Of a stretch of 64,000 nucleotides of DNA, positions 52,249 through 64,000 are shown piece after piece. Made by a program: the position numbers and the translations under genes. The stretch comes from Eudorina sp. 2006-703-Eu-15. Its lineage: Eukaryota > Chlorophyta > Chlorophyceae > Chlamydomonadales > Volvocaceae. The notes under the pieces were generated by a model, which worked only from the letters and a program-made list of their open reading frames with translations, ran no database searches and had not been told where the DNA came from. Position 1 is the stretch's first letter; each line of letters begins with the position of its first letter. The stretch spans positions 326,452-390,451 of the forward strand of contig BDSI01000106.1 in NCBI GenBank assembly GCA_003117195.1, given 5' to 3'.

Positions 52249-55200
52249 AGCTGCGGCTGCCGGGCCGCCGCCGCCGCATCACCTGCTTGATCGCCACTCG
52301 GACGCCGCACCAGGTGCCCTCGAACACGGCCCCGAAGGCGCCCTGCTCGATAAGCCGACCGCGGACCAGCTGCCCCGCGCCCACCCGCCACCGCTCCGCG
52401 AGCAGCGGCAGGTGCTCCACGTCCGTCTCCCGACCCCGACCGACGGCGACGCCGTCGACCTCCCCGCTGTCGCCCTCCGTGTCCCCCTCGTCCTCATCCT
52501 CGTCCTCATCCTCGCTATCGTCGTCGTCGTCGTCATCATCGTCGTCCTCCGCCGCCTCCTTGTTGGCATGGCGCTTCCCAGCGGCGGCGGCGGCGGCGTG
52601 TGACGTCAACGCCGCGGCAGCGGCGGCCGCCGCCGCCGCCGCCGCGGCCTGAGCCTGAAGCTCCTGTTGCATCTGCTGTTGTTGCTGTTGTTGCTGTTGT
52701 TGCTGCTGTTGCTGTTGTTGCTGCTGTTGCTGTTCCTGCTGTTTCTGGCGGCGCTTGCCCTTCCGTGCGCCGGCGCGTTGGGCGGCCTGGGCGGAGCGCA
52801 GTAGTCGGAAGATGGCGGCGTGCTGGCCGGCGTACTGCTGGGCCTCGCGGTCCAGGGCGTCGGTGGCGGAGGGGTCCAGACCTGTCCAGCAGGGGGGTAT
52901 GGGCGGTGCACGGGGGCATGGGCGGTGCACGGGGGCATGGGCGGTGCACGGGGGTATGGGCGGTGCACGGGGGTATGGGCGGTGCACGGGGGTATGGGCG
53001 GTGCACGGGGGTATGGGCGGTGCACGGGGCATGGGCGGTGCACGGGGTATGGGCGGTGCACGGGGCATGGGCGGTGCACGGGGGCATGGGCGGTGCACGG
53101 GGGCATGGGCGGTGCACGGGGTATGGGCGGTGCACGGGGGTATGGGCGGTGCACGGGGGCATGGGCGGTGCACGGGGGCATGGGCGGTGCACGGGGGCAT
53201 GGGCGGTGCACGGGAGGACCAGAGAGGGGAGGAAAGGGGGGAGGGGTACAGGAAATGGGTACATGACACTTTCAAACTGCGCTGCTGCTGTTGCTGCTGC
53301 TGCTGCTGCCAGCGCGACGGTCCGACTGGAAAGAAACAGTACAGGTAAACCGCAGATCGGCAGCGACGACGACGACGATGAAAATAGGGGGAAAGAAAGA
53401 GAGGCGGGCGGCGGGCGGGAGAAAGGACAAAGGGGTGGGCAGCCAGCTCGGCGTCGGGCACCGCCCAGCTGCGCCACGGCGCCACCTTGCAACGAAAGAC
53501 TGTCACCGCCATGATCGCCAACCGTCAACTGCCAACCACTTATCGGTGCCCGCCAGTCTGTCAGCAGCCAAGGACACACACCCCACTGGCCGCAGCAGCC
53601 GTCAGAACATCAACCCCACACGGCCAATCCGGCGCAGCCCATGCCGCAGCCCACGGAGCAATCCCAAGTGCACCACAAGGGCCCGCACCGCCGCAGCCGT
53701 CTCACCTCGCTCCAGCAGCAGCTGCACCATCGCCAAGCTGCCCGCCCGGGCCGCCAGCATCAACAGAGTACGGCCGCGGGGATCCCGGATGTTCAGTACG
53801 GCACCCGCGTCCGAGAGGACCCGTACGATGACCACGTGCTCGTGGCTGCGCCCGTACTTGGCTGCGCGCGGAGGGGAGGGTGTTGCACCGCCATCCCCCA
53901 TCCCGCCGTCCGCGGGGTGAGCGAGGGGCGAGGTCAAGTTGTTGCGGTCGGGAAAGGAAGAGGGGGCGCACGGACCGCCGTCTGCGTCTCGGGGATGGGC
54001 CTACCCCTTCTCCCCCAGGCGCGCGGGCATCCGTACCTTACCTTACCCATCTGTGGCGAAACAATCCGACAGCCGCAGCCCGCACAGCCATCCAGGGGGG
54101 TTCAGGTCAGGTCAAGTCAGGTGGGGGCGCGTGACCTGCCACCCAGGCCTCAGCAGCCGCGGCTGCCCCTCCCCAGAACAAAACCTTCGGACCCCTCCGG
54201 ACCGGCCCCCTATCTCCCCCGCCCCGCCCCGCCCCACATCCCATCCCCACCCGCCCCCACCCCGCCTGATACTTGCTCTGGCAGCAGCGCAGTATAGATA
54301 TGTCTACCAATTTCATATGCCGCACCCGCCCCCACCCACCCCCCGATCCTCACCTGCGAGCATGGCCGGTGTGGAGCCGTACTTGGTGCGCTGGTCCGCC
54401 TGGCAGTTGAGCGCTAGCAGCTGCCGTACCGCCTCGTCCTGCCCCGCCAGCGCCGCGAAGTGCAGCGCCGTCCAGCCGTCCACGTCGGGCTCGTCGGGCG
54501 AGAAGCCCTTGGCACGCACCAGCTGCTGCAGCACCCGCACGTTGCCGGACCAGGCGGCGAAGTGGAGGCTGGTCAGGGAGGGCTGTGCGCGGGTGGGAGG
54601 GAGGGAGGGAGGGGGGGGCGAGGGCACGGCATGGACGGGAGCGGCAGGGTCACGGTCGGGGAGGGGGGGAGGATATAGGAAATTGGTAGACATGTGGCCA
54701 TTGGTAAACATTTATACAGGGGGGAGGGTGCGGGGGAAGGTATGGCATATATATATATATATGTTTTTATATGGAAGATCTGCCAAGATATGGCAGGGCA
54801 GGGAGCAAGGGCACGCTCGGTGCCGGTCAGGCTGATTGTTTCACGGGCTGGGGCAGCAGCAGTCGGGTGGTGGCACACGGGGACTTTCCGGGCTTAGCTG
54901 TGCCCCTTGCATGTCCGGTGTCCACACGCTCCTGCTCTGCCTGCCTGCCTGCCTGCCAACACACCCCGCCGCCTCGCTGTCACCCACCCGCATCCCCCGT
55001 ACACCGTACACCGTACACCCCCACAGCCACCCACCTTGCACAGCCAGGGGGTCTCCGGGTCCTCGTGGAGCATCTGTTCGCGGATGAGCATCCCATCGAG
55101 GTTGGAGGTGCAGGAGGGGCACGTGTACGGCTCCGCAGGGCCCGTGGCGGCGGCGGCGGAGCCACCGCCGCCGCGGCCGCCGGCCACCCTGGAGCAGCAC

Positions 55201-58200
55201 CGCCACTTGAACACGAAGCCGCCGCACTGCAGCCCCAGCACGGGCGTCAGATGCGCATTTGCGGGAAGGCCCGAAAGGCGGCCGCAGTAGCGCCCTGAGG
55301 GGGTAAGGAGGGGGCCGCGTAGGATGCGGGCGGGCGGGCGGGCGCGCGGGCGCGCGGGGAAGGGGAGCCATGGCCATGGGTAGGGACCGGATAGGGTGAG
55401 CTCGGTGGCGAGGATACGGTAGCGTAAACCTAGCCGGCATCCCCACAGCCCTGCACCCCAAAGTTGTCACTGAGTAAAGCACATGCGCACCCCACGCCCG
55501 CACGCTCATCCCACCGTCCGCGCCCCACCGTTCAGTGTGAAGGCGACGCTGCGGCCCCGGCGGTTCCAAAACAGCGCCACCGTGTCCCCGTTCCTCGCCT
55601 CCAGCCGCGCCGCCGTCCCTAGATCCTGCGCCAGGACACCCCCCCGGAACGCCTGACCGTCCCGGATACACGCCACGTGGGTGTGGGGGTGGTTGATGAC
55701 CGGACACGTGGCCACGATGATCGGCTGCGGCGCACCGCCGCCGCCGGCGGCAGCGGCTGCCGCCGCCGCGGTGCGGTTCGACGCCGCGGCCGCAGCGGCG
55801 GCGGCTCCGCCGCCGCCGGGCATCAGCGCGCGGTCCTGTGCCGTACCCGCCCGGGTAACCGCGGCGGCGGTGGCGGCGGTGACGCTGGCGGCGGCGGCGG
55901 ATGCGACGGCGGCCGCTTGGCCGCCGGTGAGGCTGCCGCTGCCGCTGCTGCTGCTGGTGGCGGCGGCGAGGACCTCGGGCGGAGGGCCCAGTCCCAGCCA
56001 GACGTGGCCGCCCCCGGTGCCTGCGTGGGTGCATACGTGCATATCTTTTTGTAAGCGGAAGAGAGCGGGAGAGACAAGGAGAGGGAGAGACAGAGAGGAG
56101 GAGGAGAGACAAAGAGAGGGCAACAAGGCATATACATATCACGCTGATTCGCCAGACGATCATCGGGACGCGCCCTACGGCCGTTCCAAAAGTATTGACC
56201 GTGGCAACTGACACACGTGACAACTGAGAACTAACACGCGTGGCAACTGACACACATGGGTATAACTGCGCGGAAAAGGGGGGCGTGGCGGCGTCAAGCC
56301 GAGCCAGGGGCGCAAGGACCCCTCTTCTGACTCCGTGATGGGACCCGGCGGCGGCTCTATGATGTCGCATGGCCGCTGCCGGCTGCACGGCACCACTGGG
56401 GACGGGCCCCGCAAAGCGCCGTACACCCACCGCAACCACCAGCCCGACCAGCCCCACCACCACACACCAACCACACCCACGCCTCACCCGCCTCCACCAC
56501 CACCAGCTCCGCCACCAGCCAGCCGGTGTTGGGATCCGGCTCCCCCGGCCAGTGCAGCCAGGCCCGCCCGCCGGCGGCGTGGTTGGCCGACTGCGTGCGA
56601 AACACATCGCCCGACTCCTCCCAGTGTACGACACCCGGAACCAAGGACGTGCCGGTGGGCTGGTGGCCCTGCGGCGGCGTCGCGCCGCCGGGGCTGCGCA
56701 GCGGCAGCAGCGGCGGTACGGCACGGCTGGACGAGTGGCTTCCCGTAGTCATGATGCCGGAGGAAGCCGCGGCGGCGACGGCGGCGGCGACGGCCGCTTG
56801 GTGTTGGAGCGGTGACGGCGAGGGCAGCATCTGTCTGGCGGAGGGTGGGTGCTGTGCCGGCGGCGGCGGCGGCAGCAGCGGCGGCCGGCCGGAGGGAGGC
56901 CGCGACGGGAGCGCGGCGGTCGCGGCGGCGGCGGCGGCGGTTGCGGTGGCGGTGCCGCCGCTGGCGGCCGCGCGGGAGGGCACGCGGCCCGCCGAACCGC
57001 CGGCGCCGTCGACCGTCTCCGAAGACGACGTGTCCGCGAGCGGGGTGGCCTGCGGGAGCGGCTGCGCCTGCGGACGGCAGGTGGCGGCGGTGCGGAAGTG
57101 CGGACAGCTCTAGTTGAACATTTTGACTGCGCTTCGGAGCCGTTTCGGGAACGCGGCTGCGGCTGCCGCGCCGGCACCCGCGCCTCGGTTCGAGGTCGCT
57201 GCCACAGCGGTTTTCTTTTACACGCACAGGTTTCTTTGCTAAAAACACACACACACACACACGGGCGGGTTGCAATTCTAAACACACACACACACGGGGA
57301 GGTTCATGTCCTCGCCAAACACATTACCCTAGTCTCAAATGCCGCGCGCCCACCCACCGCGCCGACCCACCCAATGCCGTACACCCACCGCGCCGACCCA
57401 CCCACCCAATGCCGTACACCCACCGCGCCGACCCACCCACCCAATGCCGTACACCCACCCACCCACCCACCACGCCGACCCACCCACCCAATGCCGTACA
57501 CCCACCCACCCACCACGCCGACCCACCCACCCAATGCCGTACACCCACCCACCCACCGCGCCGACCCACCCACCCAATGCCGTACACCCACCCACCCACC
57601 GCGCCGACCCAGCCAACCGCCGCCGCGTTGAACGGCTGGTACGCCACCGTCGGCGCCGGCGCGCGGCCGCCACCCGGCGTCGGCCCCGCCAGCACCAACA
57701 CGCCGCCGTGGTGCCCCTGCGGCGGCAGCGTCGCCAGCAGCGCCTCCGCCAGTCCGTGTCGGTGCAGCAGGATGGCCCGGTTGAGCGCCGAGTAGCCGCA
57801 GGGGCTGTTGATGGCGGACACGATGCAGAGGCCCGCGGAGGGCTGCGCGGGGTTGACGACCTGCGGCCCCGGCGGCCCCGGCCCGAAGGACGAGACGGCG
57901 CCTTGGGACACCTGCCGCGGCGGCGGCTGAGGCGGCGGCGGCGGCTGGAGCTGAGGTTCTTGGTGCGCGGTGGTGTGGGTGGAGATAGAGTTGTTGTTGT
58001 TGTTGTGGTGGTGCGTGTGGAGAGCAGACGCGGTGTCGAAGGGAATGCAAAGGTGGTGCTGCTGCGGCGGCGGCGGCGTCGGTGGCGGCGGCGGCGGCTG
58101 CTCCGCGACCGGCGGCAGGGTGTCACCATTGATCTGCATAATTGGGTAGCCGGCGGCGCCGCCGCCTGCAGCAACGTCATCGGCGGCGGCCTCCGCCGGC

Positions 58201-61200
58201 GCCGATGCCGCCGGGATGTCGATCGCCGGCGACGGCGCGAACGGCGGCAGCGGCGGCTGCGAGTGCGGATGCCACGCGCCCTGGCCCGCCGCCGCCGCCG
58301 CCGGCGCAGGGCGCTTTGGCGCGAACGGTGACGGCTTCGAGCCCGTCGCGAACGGCGACCTCTTGGTCGTGGAGGGGACCACGGGGACGGCGGCTGTGCC
58401 GGCGGCGGAGCTGACTGCTGCTTCGGCCGTCGCGGGCGCGGTCGGCGCCGCGGCGGCGGCGGCCGCCGCGGCGGGCACCGTCCCCGCCCCCTGGCCGCTG
58501 CCGGACGTCACGTGCGTCGCGCCGCCGGACGTGGCTGTGGCCCCGGCCCCACTATCCGCCGCGGTAATAATGTACGACGCCGTCGTGGCAATCGTGACAG
58601 TTGGCGCTGTCGACGTCGCGTCGACGGCTGCGGCTGCGGCGGCGATGCGCGAGGGACCCACGGCGGCGGACGTGCCCAATGCTGCGGCAGCAGCGGTGCT
58701 GGTGGCGGCGGCGGCGGCGGAGTCAGCCGTCGTCGCTACGGCCGTTGCCGTCGGCGCGGCGGGCTGGAACGGCGAGATGCGATGGGACGCGGGCTTGCCG
58801 AACGGTGACGCGCGGGTCGGTGTGGCGGCGGGCCCAGCCAGCATCTGCGCGGCGTAGGTCAGAGCCACCGACGGCGCCGCCGCCGCAGCAGCACCTGCTG
58901 GTTTCCCATCTCGAGCTGCGTCCTCCGGCGCGGCGAGTAGCGGCGACGGCGGCGGCGCCGCCGCTGTTAACCCAGCGCCGCCGCCACTCGCATGTGCGTG
59001 CTGTTGAGGAGGCGTCACGGCCTCAGCCGACTGCCAACCCACGGGTCCACCATTGCAGGCGAGGCCGTTGCGCTGCCCGTCGTCCGGCGGCGGCTGCGGC
59101 ACCACCGCCGCCGGAGCAGCCGGTGCACCAGGCGCGGACGCGGCCGTCGCCGGAACGACTTGCGGCGGCAGCGGTGCCGGCGGTGCCGCCGCCGCCGCGC
59201 CCGCTGGCACCGCGTCCAGAGTGCTACCGAAGCCCACCGCCGCCGTCGGCTGACCCGCGACGCCGCCAAGCCCGCCGTGCTGCGATACGGCACTCAACGG
59301 CCCGCTATCTGCCCCGGAATCTGGCTGCGGCTGCGGCTGCTGCGAGAGCGGTTGTTGTTGTTGCAGCTGCGTCTGAGCCAGCCCGCCAGCGGGAGCCCTG
59401 CCGTCCGTCGGCGCAGGCGCCTTCCGCGACCCTGCTCCCCCGGATGCCGCCGCCACCACGCCGCCCGACCCGGCCTCGGGGGTCGCCGCCTCCGGGGCAC
59501 CGTTGGCAGGAGGCAGGGCCGGCGGCCCGCCTCCCGCCGCCGCCGGCGGCGGCGGCGGCGACGAACGCTTCGGCGGCGACCCAGTTCGGGTCTCGGCGGC
59601 GGCGGGTGACGCGTAGGTTCCCGACGACAGGAGGTGGGAATGGTGCTTGAGGGCCAGCGGCGCCGCTGCGGCGCCGCTGGCGGCTCCACCGCCGTCGCCG
59701 GTACTAGCCAGGGCATTGACCACGGCCGGCGGCAGCCCGCTGTTGCGCCGCATCGGCTCGTGCAACAGCCTTATGAAGGTCTGTAGCACCGCTAGCGCCT
59801 GAGACTCTTCCAAACGGGTGCTGCTGTAGCCGCTGCCGCAGCCGTTGACGCAGCTGTTCAGTCCCGCTGCAAACATGCCGCTGGGGCCCTGCAACGGATC
59901 CACCATCAAGCTTGCAGCGGCGGCGGCGGCGGCGGCCGAAGCGGCGGCGGCGGCTCCGCCGCCGCCGCTGCCGCCGCGCGGCGCCGACCGGGTCGACGCC
60001 GTGCGCGCGGGGCTGCTGATGCTGCGCGCCTCCTCCGACTCCGTCCCCGTCGCGTCCGTCGCCCATTGCGCGTCGTCCAGGTTCTGCACGCCGCTACCGC
60101 CGCCCACCACGCTGCTGCCCGTCCGCGAGTCGTCGCCCGCCACCGCCACCGCAAGGTCGTACGGCGTGCGCCCGCCAACATCTTTCGCATGTGGGTCGGC
60201 GCCCAGCTCCGAGATCAGCAGCTCGATCGCACTCACGTCGCCGCGCCGTACGGCACAGTGAAGCGGCGTCCAGCCCTCGCAGCCCGCCGGCGCGTGCGGC
60301 GCCGCCTCCGCCCGAGAGTCCACGGCGCAGCCGCCCGACACCAGCGTCCGCATCGCCTCCAGCCGCCCCGTCGCGGCCGCGAGGTGCAGCGCGGTGAAGC
60401 CCTCCGCGTCGCGCATCTGCCGCTGCTGCGCGGTCGAGTGGCCCAGCAGCATCCCGATCATCGCCGTGTCGCCGAGCAACGCCGCGAGGTGCAGCGCGGT
60501 GCGCCCCAGCGGGCCGCGCGTGTCGAACGGGAAGACGAGGTGCAGCAGCCGCCGCGCCGCGTCGACGGCGCCGTGCTGCACTGCGACATGCAGCGCCGTC
60601 AGGCCCGCACAGTTGGGCCGCAGCAACACGTGCTGCGCGGCGCGGAAGCCGTGCTGGTTGACGGCCGACCGGAAGAGGACCTCGATGGCCGCCGTGTGGT
60701 TGCCGGCGGCGGCGAGGTGCAGCGGCAGGGAGCCCTCCGGCGGCGACGATGCGACGGACTGGTCCGCGCCCACCTTCAGGAGCAGCCGGCAGCAGTCCGC
60801 ATGGCCCAGCGCCGCCGCCTGGTGCAGCGCGGTGCGCCCCAGCGCGTCGATCGCGTTGACGCCCATCGCCGCGTGGCCGCCGTGGTGCGGCGACGCGGCG
60901 CCGGGGGCGGCGCCGCCGCCGCTGCTGCTGCGGCTGCTGCTGCTGCTGCTGCCGCTGCCCAGGTCGGCGGCGGCAGCGCCCATGAGCGGCAGGAGCTGCC
61001 GGATGGTGGTCAGGTTGGCGCGGGAGACCGCGTAGTGGAGCAGCGACCAGCCGCGGGCGTCGCGGAGGTGGAGCAGCTCGGGCTGCGGGCGGCTTGAGAT
61101 GGTGATCCCCAGGAAGGCCACGGCCACGCTAGTGAGGCTGCTGTGGCCCAGGATAAGGCGCAGCAGGTTGTCGCTGCGTTCCGCCGCGAGGTGGAGCGGC

Positions 61201-61484
61201 GACGGGCGGGCGGGCTGCGGCCCGGGCGCTGTGGCCAGGTCCCAGGGGGAGCCGGGCGCGCGGGACGGCTCGCCGCCGGGCTTCCGCAACGGCCTCGTGC
61301 GCTTGCTGGCGTGGTCGAGCAGCGCCTCGACAGCGTCCACGTTTCCGGCAAGAACTGCATGATGAAGAGGAGTCAGACCGGCCTGGTCGCGGACGGTGGG
61401 ATCGGCGCCGGCCCGAAGCAGCTTCTGCAGCGGCTGCTGATGGAGCACCGCCGCGACGAGTGCGTCGGGTCCCACTTCAGGCAT
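49909..61484 (-). CDS. Ankyrin / SPRY-like / ankyrin / TKL-type protein kinase, about 2,400 residues
   Basis: Ten exons (minus): 61484-57600, 57067-56488, 56020-55529, 55294-55035, 54582-54354, 53861-53706, 52881-51983, 51806-51624, 50932-50794 and 50300-49909, 2,404 residues. The first donor could instead end the exon at 57618; both keep phase. Residues 1-500 hold about ten ankyrin repeats (GRTALHQAAALGHADCCRLLL and similar). A long Ala/Pro/Ser-rich region follows, then a SPRY-like domain over exons 2-4 (GDVFRTQSANH, GDTVALFWNRRGRSVAFTLNG), a CPSC segment and three more ankyrins in exons 5-6. Exon 7 carries poly-Gln and acidic runs before the kinase: GAFGAVFEG, VAIK, HRDLKPNN, DFG and WMAPE, so the kinase should be active. 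It is probably a RAF/TKL-like Ser/Thr kinase with scaffold modules. Exon 8 uses a GC donor. Confidence 0.82.
52896..53215. repeat. Minisatellite in kinase intron 6
   Basis: About 17 copies of an 18-19 base unit (GGCGGTGCACGGGGGTATG, with variants) lie between exons 7 and 6. Long open frames run through it on both strands because the unit lacks stop codons; they are not taken as coding since exon 7 starts at a clear acceptor just inside it. Confidence 0.9.
53245..53300 (+). repeat. Dispersed intronic repeat, copy 2 (kinase intron 6)
   Basis: Contains ACAGGAAATGGGTACATG and CAAACTGCGCTGCTGC, the reverse complement of the block at 19291-19340 with several changes. Confidence 0.5.
54272..54322 (+). 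repeat. Dispersed intronic repeat, copy 3 (kinase intron 5)
   Basis: GCTCTGGCAGCAGCGCAGTA followed by ATGTCTACCAATTTCATATG, closely matching 19291-19340 in the same orientation relative to the plus strand. Confidence 0.6.
54670..54705 (-). repeat. Dispersed intronic repeat, copy 4 (kinase intron 4)
   Basis: Reverse-complement partial copy containing ATAGGAAATTGGTAGACAT. It lies in the opposite orientation to copies 1 and 3. Confidence 0.55.
57335..57603. repeat. Minisatellite in kinase intron 1
   Basis: Six copies of a unit of about 35-48 bases containing AATGCCGTACACCCA and CCGACCCACCCACC. It follows exon 1 directly and offers several GTGGGT donors, which makes the exact exon end ambiguous. 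A (CA)n run lies just beyond, near 57,245-57,295. Confidence 0.9.
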
Positions 61485-63410
61485 TACAAGTGAGTTATGT
61501 GTTTTTAATGAGGATCAGCGTTAGGCCGCCGCGCCGCATGCTCCAGCCTTCGTCGCTGCTGTAGGGTTCCGCGTGACCGGCGTGTTCGGCGTGAAGGAAT
61601 TTCTGCAAACATGCTGTCGACCTGCATGCCGACCATGTTAGGCCTATTATAGGTTTACGGGCGGTGCCACACACATTTTACCTAAGGGCGTAGCAGCTGA
61701 AAGAGTCTGACAACGACGGCAGTGTCGAGTAAAATGAAGATATTAAAATACTGAGGTATTATTAAGACAGGAGGAGTTATACACCTGCCAGCGTGAAGGC
61801 AGAATGTAATGGCAACGACCGGTACGACGCATACTGACGCATATTGGTATGGGCTTCAGGTTTTCCAGCAATTGCTTTATGTGTGGTAACGCATAGAGCG
61901 GCGAACGTTTCGACGTTGCGCTGCGCACAGCAAATACCAAATTTGTATGTTTCAATGCGCATATGGCTCCGACACGTGGGGTGAAGGGAAAGTCAGCTGA
62001 TTGGTTACATAACCTGATTCAATCCCACCTGTAAATGTATGTAAGTGAGACGGCGATCGGGCATAGTGCTGCTGTTGTGTCAGGTTATGTCTGAGGAAAA
62101 GTAATGGCACTTGCAGGACAACAGGTATATTTATTACCGCATCGTCCTAAACACATCTTCAGCTATGAAGAAACCGTGATAAACGTCGCCGCGTTCCCCA
62201 AGCCGTCTTGCAGTAGCTGGTGCAAGAGGGTACAACAATTGCTTGACCCTTCCTGAGTCCGTTGCCGTGCTTGTAACACCGGTCATGGAATGGGACTCAA
62301 CTTCGTAGTGAAAGACACGTTTCCTGCACATGGGTCCTGCGACCGTACTCCGGAAACCGTACGACGGCGAGCGGCTCCTAGCGGCTCTTCTCTACGTTAG
62401 CTGTGTCCGACAGGTTGAGTGCACCCATCCAGCCCGCAAAAGAAGGCAAGGGCCACAATAAAGAATGCCGGGCTGGCACAGGGGTGACTCTCTGGTCGTG
62501 ACACGCTTGGGCATGAGCCTGCATGAAAGCTTCCACAATGCACATCCGTGTGACGGACGCATTGGAAGAGTACGCATGGCGTACACATAAATGGGATACT
62601 TTTGGGATGCCCGAGATTCGTCTAGACTGCACCCAGGTGGTACCACCGCCCTCAGCTTCTTTCAGAGGTTGCCAAGGAACGCTCGAGTATCGAACTCGCG
62701 TCAGCGATACGTCATATGATTACCTCTACCATGTACTACATACGGTTACGTGAAAAGTCACGTAGTGACGTACCGTGACACATACAAGTCATGTAGTACT
62801 ATGGACCTGTGAGCACTTGTGTACGACCTGAAGGCCTTGACTATGATAAAGTTGGCCACCGTACATTTCAGCCCAATGCAGCTTGTGCACACGATGCAAG
62901 ATGCTGCATAGGTCCTGAGATCCGGCATGGCTGCCCGCTGCGTCGCCATGGAGGAAGAACAGCACCTGCGGAGTAGCGCAATTCACATTTGGCCCCCCGA
63001 AACCAAACATTTTCCGCCAAGCACCACCCGAGGTTGTTCTGTCCTGCTCAAGTCACAATCGCGCGTCGTGAAGCCGAATGCGGCCCTCTGCCGAAATGCA
63101 TTGCTCCGCCGTGCATGCGCGGCGGTCGTCACTCACCGAGCCATCCCCCATCCGTGACGTCCCTCGCACCGCAAGGGGACCCAAAAAGCCAAGATCGCGG
63201 GGCGTGCACCCCGCCCGCGGCCCCGCGCGTCCTGCGCAGAATCATCCCACCTGCCACCAACCGGCGCTGAGACCTAAAATAGTGCGCAATGGCCTCACGT
63301 CCTGCCGTACGTCGCCTATCGTTAGGCCGATCGCATCACTGCGGGGTCTAGACCTGCCTGCTGCCTACTCCTGCACGGAAGCCCGCGCCCCCGTCCCACC
63401 CCTCCTGCCG
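61485..63410. other. Intergenic region with possible unrecognised small exons
   Basis: No family was recognised. A minus-strand ATG at about 63,010 opens a 15-codon frame (MFGFGGPNVNCATPQ) ending at a GTGCTG donor, and hydrophobic frames appear near 62,400-62,480. They may belong to a small spliced gene, but the parts could not be joined. The region also contains the upstream flank of the kinase gene and the 3' flank of the katanin-like gene. Confidence 0.3.
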
Positions 63411-64000
63411 CTAAAGCTGCGCCAACTGCGACGCCAGCTCCTGTGCGCGCGCGCCCAGCCCTTCGCTCTGCTTTGCGAGCTTGTTGAGCCTGGGAATCAA
63501 CGTCTGCAGCGACAGCTTAGCCTTGTTGGCGCGCTCACGCCGCTCCTCGAAGCTCAAGTCGATGCCCACGCCCCGCGCCGCGGGCGAGCACAGCTCCCGA
63601 ATGATGGGACCGAAGAAGCGCACGTGCAGCGACACAACGTCCAGCCCCACCTGCAACTGCCGGTCCGCGGACAGCGACAACACGACGTCCACCACCGACA
63701 CCACCTGCAGCAGGCGGATAGGGGACAGCACATGGCCACCACCGGCCGCAGATTACAAGGCGCGAGGACGGCGCAATTTGGTTTCGCAGAGAGTGTCGAC
63801 CCCTTTTGTTGCTGTTGGTCCTGCTGTTGCTGCCGCTTCCTGACAAAAGCCAGTCAGCCGCACCTCACGCGCCCGTCGCTGCAGCCGGAATCCTATGCAG
63901 CGCGGATCTCCTACCGCGACACGTACATCAGCAGTGTTGCCGACGAGGCTGCTCCACCCCGGTGTGCCCACACATCCGGACGGCAATGCCTGTTCCTCCA
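63411..64000 (-). CDS. Katanin p80-type subunit, C-terminal con80 region (partial)
   Basis: Last exon 63704-63411 (98 codons, stop TAG). It matches the con80 domain of katanin p80 (KATNB1; PF15 in Chlamydomonas), which binds the p60 ATPase and targets microtubule severing: LSADRQLQVGLDVVSLHVRF, FFGPIIREL, GVGIDLSFEERRERA, then a helical tail ending SQLAQL. A preceding exon ending at 63,864 (GAG before GTGCGG) and open to the window edge is in the right phase but weakly supported. The WD40 part, if present, lies beyond 64,000. It could be a KATNBL1-type protein rather than full p80. Confidence 0.72.

Noticed and set aside
52896..53215. CRISPR-like array
   Set aside because: Direct repeats are adjacent without unique spacers; this is a minisatellite in a eukaryotic intron.
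52600..53514. Plus-strand frames of several hundred codons opposite kinase exon 7 and the minisatellite
   Set aside because: Produced by the poly-Gln, poly-Ala and minisatellite tracts; no recognisable domain.
57339..58331. 330-codon plus-strand Arg-rich frame opposite kinase exon 1
   Set aside because: Shadow of the GC-rich ankyrin/low-complexity exon on the other strand.

Overview
This window looks like nuclear DNA of a volvocine-type green alga close to Chlamydomonas. It is GC-rich, its genes are split into many short exons with GT-AG introns, TGTAA poly(A) signals are visible, exons carry Ala/Gly/Gln runs, and one gene encodes a motile-cilium protein. Exons were worked out by hand from splice sites, reading frame and family resemblance. 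Exon sums are whole codons for every complete gene model.

Layout. 1-1605: GC-rich DNA with perhaps one exon of a gene entering from the left. 1606-19155: an old tandem duplication. Each unit carries an HDA15-like histone deacetylase (HDAC, minus strand) followed by the 3' half of the ciliary gene FAP184. Unit 1 (1606-8070) keeps only a FAP184 remnant. Unit 2 (8249-19155) runs into the intact FAP184 (18112-22990) and was later split by a 4-kb insertion carrying a dead LINE. 22991-28679: FAP184 and a BEM46/WAV2-like alpha/beta hydrolase diverge from a 277-bp spacer; a secreted prolyl 4-hydroxylase with a ShKT tail converges on the hydrolase.

28680-38708 is the most unusual part: a head-to-tail array of three near-identical 1.84-kb units plus a partial fourth. 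Only one copy retains a spliced gene for a Rep-like protein of the CRESS-DNA type, with an intact superfamily 3 helicase and an altered HUH nuclease site. The units also repeat a 145-codon minus-strand frame of unknown nature, short hairpins and paired E2F-like motifs. It resembles an integrated rolling-circle replicon or transposon.

38709-44019: a large disordered Q/P/G-rich protein gene (plus). 44020-49908: gene-poor and repeat-bearing, except for a tiny SERP1/RAMP4 gene. 49909-61484: one minus-strand gene for a protein of about 2,400 residues with ankyrin, SPRY-like, ankyrin and TKL-type kinase parts. 63411-64000: the 3' end of a katanin p80-type (con80) gene.

There are no operons. Functional links are loose: FAP184 and the katanin p80-type gene both concern cilia and microtubules, the prolyl hydroxylase fits cell-wall glycoprotein synthesis, and the two deacetylases are recent paralogues.
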